Shown: positions 28,892 through 38,425, counted from the first letter of the stretch. The stretch: 45,273 bases of DNA from Candidatus Moraniibacteriota bacterium (GCA_026985555.1 JALSQF010000003.1:126605-171877); one strand, 5' to 3'. Notes: generated by a model not told the origin, from the sequence alone. Numbers and translations are program-made.

Positions 28892-29866
28892 TTATTTTAA
28901 AATACTGCCAATAAAGTGAGGATAACCGTTGATAAATTCTTCTATCATAAAAGCAAATTTTCCTTCTAATTGCACTTTTTCTAAATAAATTATTCCTTGT
29001 CCGGTTTGAACAGCTATTTTTTGAGTATTTTCTTCTTTAAAAACTTTGCCTAAGGGAAATTTTTCTGAGGGATTATTTTTATTATAAGATATTTTAATGA
29101 ATTTAATTCTTTTTAATGTTTCTCTGTCATTCCAAAAAGCAAAAATTCCTGGCCAGGGATAGAGAGCGCGATATTGATTATAGATTTCTTTAGCTGTTTT
29201 TTCAAAAAATATTCTTCCGTCATTTCTTTCAATTAATTGACAAAGAGTAGCTTTAGACTCGTCTTGTTGGCGCGGTTCTATTTTTTGATTTATCCAAAGA
29301 GGAATGGTTTGAACCAATAAATCTCCTCCTAATTCAGCTAATTTTTGTTCTAAAGTTAAAAATGTATCATATTTACTAATATTTTGTTCTTTTTGAGAAA
29401 CAATATCTCCTGTATCAATATTTTCATTCATAATTATAATAGTAACACCTGTTTTTCTTTTTCCTTTCCAGAGAGCATTTTGAATAGGAGATGGTCCTCT
29501 AAGTTTAGGTAATAATGAAGCGTGAACATTAAGACAATTGAAGGTAGGAATTTCTAATACTTCTGGAGGTAGTATTTTTCCATAATCAGCTACAATGATT
29601 AAATCAGGGGATATTTCTTTTAATTTTTCAATTTCTTGTTTATCAAACTTTTTAGGTTGAAATACTTTTATTTTATTTTTTTGAGCTAGATGTTTAACTG
29701 GAGTAGGGATAACTTCTTGCTTTCTTCCAACAGGTTTATCTATTTGCGTATAAACAGCTGTGATATTATACTCTCTTTCCAAGAGAGAAGCGAGAATTTT
29801 TTTGGCGAAATTAGAAGTCCCCATAAAAACAAGATTAATAGAATTAGGTTTTATTTTGAGTTTCAT
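28892..29866 (-). CDS. fmt: Methionyl-tRNA formyltransferase
   Basis: LVFMGTSNFAKKILASL...VYTQIDKPVGRKQE...PDLIIVADYGKILPPEVLEIPTFNCLNVHASLLPKLRGPSPIQNALWKGKRKTGVTIIIMNENIDTGDIV. Confidence 0.96.
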   Translation of the reverse strand: MKLKIKPNSINLVFMGTSNFAKKILASLLEREYNITAVYTQIDKPVGRKQEVIPTPVKHLAQKNKIKVFQPKKFDKQEIEKLKEISPDLIIVADYGKILPPEVLEIPTFNCLNVHASLLPKLRGPSPIQNALWKGKRKTGVTIIIMNENIDTGDIVSQKEQNISKYDTFLTLEQKLAELGGDLLVQTIPLWINQKIEPRQQDESKATLCQLIERNDGRIFFEKTAKEIYNQYRALYPWPGIFAFWNDRETLKRIKFIKISYNKNNPSEKFPLGKVFKEENTQKIAVQTGQGIIYLEKVQLEGKFAFMIEEFINGYPHFIGSILK

Positions 29867-29890
29867 ATTTTTTGTTATTTTTTATTTAAA

Positions 29891-30394
29891 TTATTTAGAA
29901 TTAGTATAATCAATAAATAGTTTTCCTTGCAAATGATCAACTTCATGTTGGATTATTCTAGCTAGCATTCCTTCAGCCATTAATTTTTTTCTTTTTCCTG
30001 AAACGGTTAAATATTGAAGTGATATTTTATTTGATCTTTTTACATTTAAAAATTTTCCAGGAAAACTAAGACAACCTTCTTCGGCTACGTTTTTTTCTTG
30101 GGAAAAAAACGTAATTTTAGGATTTATAAGAATATAAATTTTATTTTGAAAATCTATCACACATAAATTTTTGGCCTGATTAATCTGAGGAGCAGCTAAA
30201 CCAAGCCCGTTGTTATTTTTCATTGTGATTAACATACTCTGAATAAGTTGTTGAATTTCAGGTTTAGTAGGATCTTTAATATCTTCAGTTTTTTGGCGTA
30301 AAATAGGATGTGGATAAATGACGATAGGTAAAGATTGTTTTATTTTTATTGAAAAAATATTTGAATTATGATTATTAGTAAAAAAGTTATCCAT
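29891..30394 (-). CDS. def: Peptide deformylase
   Basis: NGLGLAAPQINQ, EEGCLSFPG and QHEVDHLQGKLFIDY motifs. Confidence 0.96.
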   Translation of the reverse strand: MDNFFTNNHNSNIFSIKIKQSLPIVIYPHPILRQKTEDIKDPTKPEIQQLIQSMLITMKNNNGLGLAAPQINQAKNLCVIDFQNKIYILINPKITFFSQEKNVAEEGCLSFPGKFLNVKRSNKISLQYLTVSGKRKKLMAEGMLARIIQHEVDHLQGKLFIDYTNSK

Positions 30395-30498
30395 AGAAGA
30401 TTTAAACAGTTTGTAATTTAAAAACTTATTCCATCCTTTAATTTTACTTTAGCATATTTTTAGCATTAAACAAGTTTATTTATTAAATTAAATTTTTC

Positions 30499-30546
30499 TT
30501 CTGGCTATTTAAATATCCATTTAAATGGATATTTAAATAGCCAGAA
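30499..30546. repeat. 48-bp perfect palindrome, copy C
   Basis: Same 48-bp sequence as 21724-21771. Confidence 0.97.
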
Positions 30547-30617
30547 AGTATTTTTAAATTTTTAAACTTAATTTTTTTAAATTTTTTTCAAGAAAAATTT
30601 TTAAAATATGATGTTAG

Positions 30618-30647
30618 TTGGAAATTTAAATTAAAATATGTTATATT
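30618..30647 (+). promoter_or_regulatory. Predicted extended -10 promoter for tpiA
   Basis: TTGGAA-N18-TATATT preceded by TGT; only about 6 nt between the expected TSS and ATG 30660. Confidence 0.5.
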
Positions 30648-30659
30648 AAATTTAAATGT

Positions 30660-31448
30660 ATGTTATTAAAAGATAATAAAAAAATTATCATAGCCAACTT
30701 GAAAATGAATATCCTCTCTCTTAGAGAAAGAGATTTGTTTTGGTCATCATTAACTAAAGAAAGTAAGCTAACAAAAAAACAAATTAAAAATAAAACAGAG
30801 GTTATTATCTGTCCCCCATCTATTTATTTAGAAAGTTTCGTAAAACGATTTAAAAAAAATCAGTGGATTAATATAGGAGCACAAAATATTCATTGGGAGA
30901 AAAAAGGGGCTTTTACAGGAGAAATTTCAGTTCCTATGCTTAAGGGTTTGGACATAAAATGGAGCATAATTGGTCATAGTGAAAGAAGAAAATATTTTTG
31001 TGAGACAGATGAAATAGTTAATCAAAAAATATTAATAGCTTTAAAAAACGATATTTTGCCTATTTTTTGCACAGGAGAAACAGCGAAAGAAAAAGAAAAA
31101 GGAAAAAGAAAAGAAGTTTTAACTAATCAAATAATAAAAGGATTAAATCAAGTTAGTAAAGCTAGAGTAGAGAAAATAATTTTTGCCTATGAGCCAGTTT
31201 GGGCGATTGGCACAGGAGAAACACCTTCTGCAGACGACATATTAGAAGCGCGTTTGTTGATTAAAAAAATAATAGCTAAAAAATACAGTCTTAAAATAGC
31301 TGAAAAAATAAAAATAATTTATGGAGGTTCAGTTGTTTCTAAAAATGCTAACCAAGTAATTCTAAAAAGCCAAATGGACGGTGCTTTGGTAGGAGGAGCA
31401 AGCCTTTATCCTAAAGAATTTTTTAAAATAATTGCAAAGATAGTTTAA
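30660..31448 (+). CDS. tpiA: Triosephosphate isomerase
   Basis: IIANLKMN, IGHSERRKYFCETDEIVN, FAYEPVWAIGTGETPS, IIYGGSVVSKNANQV, GALVGGASL. Confidence 0.97.
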   Translation: MLLKDNKKIIIANLKMNILSLRERDLFWSSLTKESKLTKKQIKNKTEVIICPPSIYLESFVKRFKKNQWINIGAQNIHWEKKGAFTGEISVPMLKGLDIKWSIIGHSERRKYFCETDEIVNQKILIALKNDILPIFCTGETAKEKEKGKRKEVLTNQIIKGLNQVSKARVEKIIFAYEPVWAIGTGETPSADDILEARLLIKKIIAKKYSLKIAEKIKIIYGGSVVSKNANQVILKSQMDGALVGGASLYPKEFFKIIAKIV

Positions 31449-31481
31449 ATTTATTTCCAATAAAAACTAAAATTAAAAAAT

Positions 31482-32030
31482 ATGTTAAAAAATAGAATAA
31501 AAATAATTTTATTGCCTCTATTGTTAGTTGGTTTTCTAGGATTTAATTTTCAAGGAATTTCTCAGGCTGCGAATTATAATTATCATCCGATGGAAAAAAT
31601 TCCAGGCACAGAAGATATTTCTACTTTTCCTAAATATATAGAAGCTATTTTTCGTTTTGCTGTGTGGACTATTGGCATAGCGGCTTTGTTAATGTTAACT
31701 ATAGGAGGCTATATGTATATAACAGCAGCGGGAAATACTAGCACAATAGAAAAAGCTAAAGATATTATTCGGGATGCTATTCTAGGAGTTTTAGCTGTTA
31801 TTTTGGCTTATTTGCTTTTGTTTGTGATTAATCCAGATTTAGTTAATATTGATTTAGGCAGTTTAAGCAGTAGTAATTTAAATTCTTCTAACAACTCTAA
31901 CAACTCTAACAACTCTAATAACTCTAATAACGCTAATAATTCTTCTAATTCTAATAATAACCAAAATAATAATACTAACAATTCTCAATATAATTACTCA
32001 GAAGAAGAGAATTCGTTACCAGGTCCTTAA
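31482..32030 (+). CDS. TrbC/VirB2-like pilin or small integral membrane protein with Asn/Ser-rich tail
   Basis: Signal peptide, then two TM segments (FRFAVWTIGIAALLMLTIGGYMYITAAG; AILGVLAVILAYLLLFVINPDLV) and an SNN repeat tail. Confidence 0.7.
   Translation: MLKNRIKIILLPLLLVGFLGFNFQGISQAANYNYHPMEKIPGTEDISTFPKYIEAIFRFAVWTIGIAALLMLTIGGYMYITAAGNTSTIEKAKDIIRDAILGVLAVILAYLLLFVINPDLVNIDLGSLSSSNLNSSNNSNNSNNSNNSNNANNSSNSNNNQNNNTNNSQYNYSEEENSLPGP
31886..31935 (+). repeat. 9-bp tandem repeat (tctaacaac / SNN codon repeat)
   Basis: aactctaac units repeated with minor C/T changes. Confidence 0.85.
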
Positions 32031-32183
32031 AATGTTAACAATAAGTGTGGTTTTAATATTTAGAAAATATGTTTCGTATAATATTAATAATATAAGTACA
32101 GTAGTTAAAAAAATTTTTTATTTAGTTTTGTTTGTTAGTTAATATCCTCATTATTTTTAATTTTTTCATAATATTTTGTTGAT

Positions 32184-33224
32184 ATGTTTAATTTTAATAA
32201 AGTAATTTGCATTGGTTCACTAGGGAAAGATGTTTTTTTCTCTGTTTCTGAAGGAAAAATTTTAAAAACTCCGCAAGATATTTTGTCGCAAGAGAAGATA
32301 GCTTTTGAGTTAGGAGCTAAATATAAGATTAAATCTTATCAAGAGAGTGTAGGAGGATGTGCGGCTAATGTTTCTCAAGGATTATCAAAATTAGGAATTC
32401 AGTCAGCCTGTTGTTCTGTTATTGGCAATGATGATACAGGCCAATGGTTAATAAAGGAATTAAAAAAGAATAAAGTAAAACTAAACAACATAAAAGCTAT
32501 AAAGAAAATTTCTAGTGATATTTCTATAATAGTAGTTGATGATAAAACCCATGATCATGTTATTTTTTATAATCGTCAGGCGAATGAACATTTAAAAATT
32601 GTTTCTAAAGATTTGAAAAAATATAATTGGATTTTTATTGGATCTTTAAATGGAAATTGGACTAATAATTTAGATAAAATAATAGAAGTTGTTAAAAAAG
32701 ATAAGAGAAAAAAAATAGCCTTTAATCCAGGACAAGGAAACATAAAAGAAAATCCTCAAAAAATTATACGAATGTTAAAATTTACAGAAGTTTTATTAGT
32801 TAATAAAGATGAAGCTATAGAAATAGTAATGCATATGAACAATATTCAAAAAGAGGATCTAAGAAAAATAAGTTTTTTATTGAAAAAAATAAGTCAAAAG
32901 GGAGTGAAGCAAGTTATCATTACAGAAGGAAAGAAAGGGGTAAATTATTACAAAACAGGAGATTTATGCTATTATAAAGTTATTAATACTGAAAAAAATA
33001 ATTTGGTTATTGATACCACCGGAGCAGGAGATTCTTTTAATAGTGGATTTTTAGCTGGAACAATAAAAGGGAAAAATTTCAAAAATAATTTGTATTGGGG
33101 AATGGCCAACAGCGAAAGTGTGATTCAATATTATGGAGCGCAAAAAGGATTATTAAATTCTTCCGCTATAAAAAGAAAAAGTCTCAAAAACAAATATCAA
33201 ATTAAAGAAATCAAATTGAAATAA
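32184..33224 (+). CDS. PfkB family carbohydrate kinase
   Basis: ICIGSLGKDVFFS...GGCAANVSQGLSKLGIQSACCSVIGNDDTGQWLIKELKKNKV...VIDTTGAGDSFNSGFLAG. Confidence 0.93.
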   Translation: MFNFNKVICIGSLGKDVFFSVSEGKILKTPQDILSQEKIAFELGAKYKIKSYQESVGGCAANVSQGLSKLGIQSACCSVIGNDDTGQWLIKELKKNKVKLNNIKAIKKISSDISIIVVDDKTHDHVIFYNRQANEHLKIVSKDLKKYNWIFIGSLNGNWTNNLDKIIEVVKKDKRKKIAFNPGQGNIKENPQKIIRMLKFTEVLLVNKDEAIEIVMHMNNIQKEDLRKISFLLKKISQKGVKQVIITEGKKGVNYYKTGDLCYYKVINTEKNNLVIDTTGAGDSFNSGFLAGTIKGKNFKNNLYWGMANSESVIQYYGAQKGLLNSSAIKRKSLKNKYQIKEIKLK

Positions 33225-33237
33225 AATTTTAAAATAT

Positions 33238-34494
33238 ATGTCATTTTTTAATCTTTTTAAAAAATATCCTAGAATCTTATTGGCTTTAGATATAGGAACG
33301 GAAGTAGTAAAAGCTTTAGCAGTAGAGGTGGATAGTGAAAATAAAAAAGGTGTCGTTGTGGGGGTGGGAAAGGTTTATCAAAAAATAGGTAATATGCAAA
33401 GTGGAGCTGTTTCAGATATTAGCGGAGTAATTGAAAGCGCGCGCAGGGCCATTGAAATTGCTAAAAATAATGCGGAGATAAAAAAAACTCCGGATGTGAT
33501 TGTAGGTATTGCAGGAGAACTAGTAAAAGGAACAACTACTATTGTGCATTATGAAAGAGTTAAGCCAGATGTTAAAATTGATAAAGACGAACTTAAAACC
33601 ATTATAGAAAAGGTTCAACAAAAAGCTTATGAAAAAATTAAGAATCAATTGGCTTTAGAAATAGGTCAGTCTGAAATAGATATAAAACTAGTTAATGCTG
33701 CTATAGCAGATGTAACTATTGATGGATATAAAGTTAGTGATCCTTTAGGTTTTCAAGGTAGAGAAGTTTCTATTGCTGTTTTTAATGCTTATGCGCCTAT
33801 GATTCATTTAGGAGCCTTACAGACGATTGCTAGTAAACTAAATATTAATTTAGTTAGTATTGTGGCAGAACCTTATGCTGTAGCTAAATCAGTAGGTTTT
33901 GAAGATGATCCTGAATTTGGAGCTATTTTTGTTGATGTAGGTGGAGGAACGACAGATATTGCAGTAGTGCGTAACGGAGGATTAGAGGGAACAAAAATGT
34001 TTGCTTTAGGTGGTCGCGCTTTTACTAAGCGATTAGCTAGAGAATTAAATATTAGTTTTCGGGAAGCCGAAAAATTAAAAATTCACTATTCTTTAGGAGA
34101 ATTAGGAAAAGATGTTTCAGCTAAAATTAGAACTATTTTTAGAGAGGATAGCAGGGTTTGGCTAAGTGGAATAGAGTTGTCTTTAGAAGAATTTTCAGAA
34201 AATAATTTATTACCACCAAGAATATTTTTGTGTGGCGGAGGATCAGCTTTGCCAGAAATAAAAAAAGTTTTAGATAAGGGAGAATGGTCAAAGAGGTTAC
34301 CTTTTAGTAAACAACCAGTAGTTAGTTTTTTACAACCTAAAGATGTTTATAGAATTATTGATAAAACGGATAAATTAACTAATCCACAGGATGTTACGCC
34401 TATGGGATTAGCTAGTCTTCTAGTTGATTTTGTAGAGGAAAAGCGAGAAATAGCCAGTATTTTACAGGAAGCAATGGAGAATATTAGTAATTAA
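33238..34494 (+). CDS. FtsA/PilM-like actin-fold ATPase
   Basis: LLALDIGTEVVKALAVEVD, SHS2-like insert, IFVDVGGGTTDIAVVRNGGLEGTKMFALGGRAFTKRLA, IFLCGGGSALPEIKKVL. Confidence 0.88.
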   Translation: MSFFNLFKKYPRILLALDIGTEVVKALAVEVDSENKKGVVVGVGKVYQKIGNMQSGAVSDISGVIESARRAIEIAKNNAEIKKTPDVIVGIAGELVKGTTTIVHYERVKPDVKIDKDELKTIIEKVQQKAYEKIKNQLALEIGQSEIDIKLVNAAIADVTIDGYKVSDPLGFQGREVSIAVFNAYAPMIHLGALQTIASKLNINLVSIVAEPYAVAKSVGFEDDPEFGAIFVDVGGGTTDIAVVRNGGLEGTKMFALGGRAFTKRLARELNISFREAEKLKIHYSLGELGKDVSAKIRTIFREDSRVWLSGIELSLEEFSENNLLPPRIFLCGGGSALPEIKKVLDKGEWSKRLPFSKQPVVSFLQPKDVYRIIDKTDKLTNPQDVTPMGLASLLVDFVEEKREIASILQEAMENISN

Positions 34495-34512
34495 TTTTTT
34501 CTATTTTTTTAT

Positions 34513-36444
34513 ATGGCGAAAGTATTTTATATTGCTGGTGATGAAGAAATTACATCAGTAATTGATAAATTTAGAAGTAGCTCGGTTAAGGAAATAATTT
34601 TTGTAGTTCCTCCAAGAGCTTTAGTTTTGCAAAGTATAGTTAATTTAAAGCTTTTAAAAAGAGAAGCAGATAAATTAAAAAGAAAAATTATTTTAGTTAC
34701 CAAAGATGAAAATGGTAGATCACTAGCTCAAAAGGTGAATATTTTAGTGGTTCAATCCTTAGATGAACTCAGCACCTTAGTGAAAAAGAATGCTATAAAA
34801 GCTCAAATTAAAAAAAATAAATCATTAGCTAAAGTGGTTGCTCTACAAAATAATTCTCAACAATCAAAAAATAGACTAGAAGAATTGGGAAGTGATAAAT
34901 TTTTTCTTCAACCGGCTAGAAAAAAAATAAATAAAATTATTAAAAATAATAGTGATGTTAATAATTCAGTAACTAAAAAAAACATTGTTCCGAGAAAAAC
35001 AATAGAAAAAGAAAGAGAAAAGATTGTAAAAAAAACGAATAATCAAAAGAAAAAAATAATAGATTTTTGGAGAATAACGACAAGAAAAAAAGATAAAACT
35101 TTACAACCAAAAGAAAAAGAAAAATCAAAAGAAAGAAATGAGCAAAAGCTTCACTCAAAATTTTCCTCTAACCATACTAAAGAATTAGAAGAGATTTTTA
35201 GCAAAAGAATATCTCAATCTAATTCTCAATCGCAGGAGAAAACTTCTTCATTTAATTCTCAATTAAAAATTAAAACTGGAGCTAAAAAATATCAAAAAAA
35301 CAAAGTTTCTCTAAAAGCCAAGTTATGGCTAGGAGGATTGTCTTTGTTTTTAGTAGCGTTATCTGTTTTTTTGTTTGTTTATTTATGGTTACCGAAAGCT
35401 TTGGTAAAAATAGATTTAAAGTCCTATGAAAAAGAAGTAGAATTAATTACGCAGTCTTCTATTAAGCCAGTTAATAATGAAATTCCAATGAGAATTATTG
35501 AAGGTGAAGAAGAAATTACAAAAAATTATTTAGCTTCAGGAAAAAGCAAAATAGCAGACAAAAAAGCTAGAGGAGTAGTAACAATTTATAATCAGTCAAG
35601 TAAAAAGCAACCATTAATAGCTACGACACGAATAATGACTAAAGACGGTAAAGTTTTTCGTTTAATAAAGAATGTGATGGTTCCTTCTAAAAATAAAGAT
35701 AATTCTCCAGGAGAAGTTATTGTAGGAGTAGTAGCAGACAAAGCAGGTGAAGATTTTAATATTGGACCGAGTAAATTTACCATTCCTGGATTAGAAGGAA
35801 GTCCGATTTATAAAGATATTTATGCAAAATCTGATAGCAATATGATTGGAGGAGGAGGGGAAACAGAAATGAAGGTGGTTTTAGCTTCAGATATTAAAGA
35901 AGCTCAAGATAAAACCTTAAGACAGTTGATAGATAAGATAGTAAGCAAAGAAAAAGTTAAAATTAAAAAGAATGAAGATTTTACTAAAGATATGCTTCAA
36001 TATGATATTATTGAAAATTTTGCTTTTCCTAGTGAAGGTATGATTACAAAAAGTTTTAGTTATAAGATTAAAGTTAAATATAAATTAGCAGTTTTTGATG
36101 AAGAAATTTTAAAAAAAGAAATTATAAAAAAAGCTCAAGATTTTATTAAAAACAAAAACAATATTGAATGGACGATAAAAGTGAAAGAAATAAATTTTGG
36201 AAAAAATGATTGTGATTATAATAAAAATGTTTGTTTAATTAAAGCCAATGGCAAAATTTCTTTTGATACAGTTTTTGATAAAGATAAATTTAAAAAAGAA
36301 ATTTTAGGAAAGAACGAAAGTGATCTTCAAGGAATAATTAAAAAATATCCTCAAATTCAAAAAATAAAAATTGAATTTTCTCCTAAATATTTACCTATTA
36401 AAATCCCGCTATATTCTAAAAAAGTAGAATTAATTGTTAAATAA
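34513..36444 (+). CDS. Bitopic membrane protein, baseplate-J-like/uncharacterised extracellular region
   Basis: Conserved-looking N-terminus VIDKFRSSSVKEIIFVVPPRALVLQSIVNLKLLKREADKLKRKIILVTKDENGRSLAQKVNI, long charged linker, one TM (LWLGGLSLFLVALSVFLFVYLWLP), beta-rich C-terminal half. Confidence 0.75.
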   Translation: MAKVFYIAGDEEITSVIDKFRSSSVKEIIFVVPPRALVLQSIVNLKLLKREADKLKRKIILVTKDENGRSLAQKVNILVVQSLDELSTLVKKNAIKAQIKKNKSLAKVVALQNNSQQSKNRLEELGSDKFFLQPARKKINKIIKNNSDVNNSVTKKNIVPRKTIEKEREKIVKKTNNQKKKIIDFWRITTRKKDKTLQPKEKEKSKERNEQKLHSKFSSNHTKELEEIFSKRISQSNSQSQEKTSSFNSQLKIKTGAKKYQKNKVSLKAKLWLGGLSLFLVALSVFLFVYLWLPKALVKIDLKSYEKEVELITQSSIKPVNNEIPMRIIEGEEEITKNYLASGKSKIADKKARGVVTIYNQSSKKQPLIATTRIMTKDGKVFRLIKNVMVPSKNKDNSPGEVIVGVVADKAGEDFNIGPSKFTIPGLEGSPIYKDIYAKSDSNMIGGGGETEMKVVLASDIKEAQDKTLRQLIDKIVSKEKVKIKKNEDFTKDMLQYDIIENFAFPSEGMITKSFSYKIKVKYKLAVFDEEILKKEIIKKAQDFIKNKNNIEWTIKVKEINFGKNDCDYNKNVCLIKANGKISFDTVFDKDKFKKEILGKNESDLQGIIKKYPQIQKIKIEFSPKYLPIKIPLYSKKVELIVK

Positions 36445-36454
36445 TTTTATTTCA

Positions 36455-37576
36455 ATGAAAATTGCTTTAGTGCATGATTATTTAGTGCAATACGGAGGAG
36501 CCGAGAGAGTATTAGAGTCTTTTGCTGAAATTTTTCCTCAGGCGCATATTTATACAATAGTTTCTGATAAAAAAATTATTAAAAGATCTTTTAGTTCTAA
36601 AATTATTCATACTTCTTTTTTGCAAAAAAATTTATTAGCGCGTCGTTGGCACAGACTTTTTCCCTTACTAATGCCTTTAGCTATAGAACAATTTGATTTT
36701 TCTCAATACGATATAGTTTTATCCGATTCTTCTAGCTATGCTAAAGGAATCATCACTCATCCTCACACCTTACATATTTCTTATGTGCATACTCCTATGC
36801 GATATGCTTGGGATGATTGTCAAAAATATACTCAAGATTTTGGTTTTCCACGTTGGATTAAAAATATGATTCCTTTTGCTATGAATTATTTAAGAATATG
36901 GGATAGGATTAGTTTTTCTAGAGTAGATAAGGTAATAGCTAATTCTAATTTTGTAGCAAAGAGAATTAAAAAATATTATCATCGTTCAGCTCAAGTTATT
37001 CATCCTCCAGTTAATATAGAAAATTTTTATGTTAATTCTCAACAAAAATCTTATTATTTGATGGTGGGTAGATTAATTGCCTATAAGAGACATGATATTG
37101 CTATAAAAGCTTTTAATCAATTAGGATTACCTTTAAAAATTATCGGTCGTGGTCCAGAATTGAAACGTTTGAAAAAAATAGCTAATTCTAATATAGAATT
37201 TTTAGAGAGAGTATCAGATAAAGAATTACCTCATTATTATGCTCAGTGTCAAGCTTTTATTTTTCCGCAAGAAGAAGATTTTGGAATTGTTGCCATTGAA
37301 GCTATGGCATCAGGAAGGCCCTTAATTGCATTTAAAGGGGGAGATATTGTAGAACATTTAGAAAATAATAAAACAGGTATTTTTTTTGAAAAACAAACAC
37401 CAGAAAGTATTATTAAAGCTGTAAAAAAAAGTCAGAAAATCAATTTTAATTCAGCATATATACATTCCCAAGCGCTTAAATTTGATAAGAAAATATTTCA
37501 AAGAAAAATAAAAAAATATATAGAAAAAGAATTTGAAAAACATATAGACAAAAAAAATAAAGGTGTATTGAATTAA
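36455..37576 (+). CDS. GT4 family glycosyltransferase
   Basis: MKIALVHDYLVQYGGAERVLESFAEIFPQAHIYTI...LMVGRLIAYKRHDIAIKAFNQLGLPLKIIGRGPELKRL...FIFPQEEDFGIVAIEAMASGRPLIAFKGGD. ATG 36455 preferred over the listed TTG 36434. Confidence 0.92.
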   Translation: MKIALVHDYLVQYGGAERVLESFAEIFPQAHIYTIVSDKKIIKRSFSSKIIHTSFLQKNLLARRWHRLFPLLMPLAIEQFDFSQYDIVLSDSSSYAKGIITHPHTLHISYVHTPMRYAWDDCQKYTQDFGFPRWIKNMIPFAMNYLRIWDRISFSRVDKVIANSNFVAKRIKKYYHRSAQVIHPPVNIENFYVNSQQKSYYLMVGRLIAYKRHDIAIKAFNQLGLPLKIIGRGPELKRLKKIANSNIEFLERVSDKELPHYYAQCQAFIFPQEEDFGIVAIEAMASGRPLIAFKGGDIVEHLENNKTGIFFEKQTPESIIKAVKKSQKINFNSAYIHSQALKFDKKIFQRKIKKYIEKEFEKHIDKKNKGVLN

Positions 37577-37833
37577 ATATTTAAAGATTGTATAAATTAT
37601 GTAAAATAAGATATATTGAAAATATATTAAAAAATAAATGGTAAATTAAAAGTATTTAAAAATTTAAGAGAGGAATTTTTTAGACTTAGTTTTTGGAGAA
37701 TTTAAAATTGAAATTAGAGAAGTTAGTTTGAATTTCAATTGAGTAGTTCATTTTAAAAGTAATCATTTTTCAAAAGCTTGCTTACTAAAATAAAATATGT
37801 TATATTAGAATAAATTTAATAATTTAAAAAATA

Positions 37834-37865
37834 TTTTAAATTTTAATTTTTTAAAATTTAAAATT
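37834..37865. repeat. AT-only hairpin (14-bp arms, TTTT loop) just upstream of DUF4870 gene
   Basis: attttaaattttaa-tttt-ttaaaatttaaaat. Confidence 0.7.
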
Positions 37866-37875
37866 TTAGAAAAAT

Positions 37876-38307
37876 ATGGAAGAACAAAAAAATCAAACAA
37901 TAGAAACAGAACAACAGGAATCAAAACAAGAAAATAATGATGTTGAGCAAATGACAATGGAAGCGGATAGTGGAAATAATGCTAGCGATTCTAAAGAAGT
38001 AGATGATAATAAAATTATGGCTATTATTGGTTATATCATTCCTTTGTTGTTTTTTATTCCCTTACTAGATAATGAAAAGAAAAAAATTCCTTTTGTTAAG
38101 TTCCATGCTAATCAACAATTAAATTTATTATTAGCCGGATTTATTGTTAGCACTTTAGGGGGAATTATTCCAGTGTTAGGATGGTTTATAATTTTACCTT
38201 TAGGAATGATAGCTTCATTAGTATTAGCTGTTATAGGAGTAATTAATGCTTCTAAAGGTGAAATGAAAGAATTGCCTCTTATTGGTGGATTTCAATTGAT
38301 TAAATAA
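37876..38307 (+). CDS. DUF4870/Tic20-like membrane protein
   Basis: DNKIMAIIGYIIPLLFFIPLLDNEKKKIPFVKFHANQQLNLLLAGFIVSTLG...VIGVINASKGEMKELPLIGGFQLIK. Confidence 0.85.
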   Translation: MEEQKNQTIETEQQESKQENNDVEQMTMEADSGNNASDSKEVDDNKIMAIIGYIIPLLFFIPLLDNEKKKIPFVKFHANQQLNLLLAGFIVSTLGGIIPVLGWFIILPLGMIASLVLAVIGVINASKGEMKELPLIGGFQLIK

Positions 38308-38323
38308 TTTCTTTCAAATATTT

Positions 38324-38357
38324 AAAAAAGAAACTATTGTTGAATAGTTTCTTTTTT
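38324..38357 (+). terminator. Intrinsic terminator
   Basis: AAAAAAGAAACTATT-gttg-AATAGTTTCTTTTTT. Confidence 0.9.
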
Positions 38358-38425
38358 GTTATACTATTAAAGTTATATAATTTTAAGAATCGTTTTTTTA
38401 TTTATTAAAATAAAAAGATAAAATT

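Noticed and set aside
34973-35783. Minus-strand ORFs in the 34513-36444 gene
   Set aside because: Phe/Leu-rich complements of Lys-rich linker codons; no start context or homology-like pattern.
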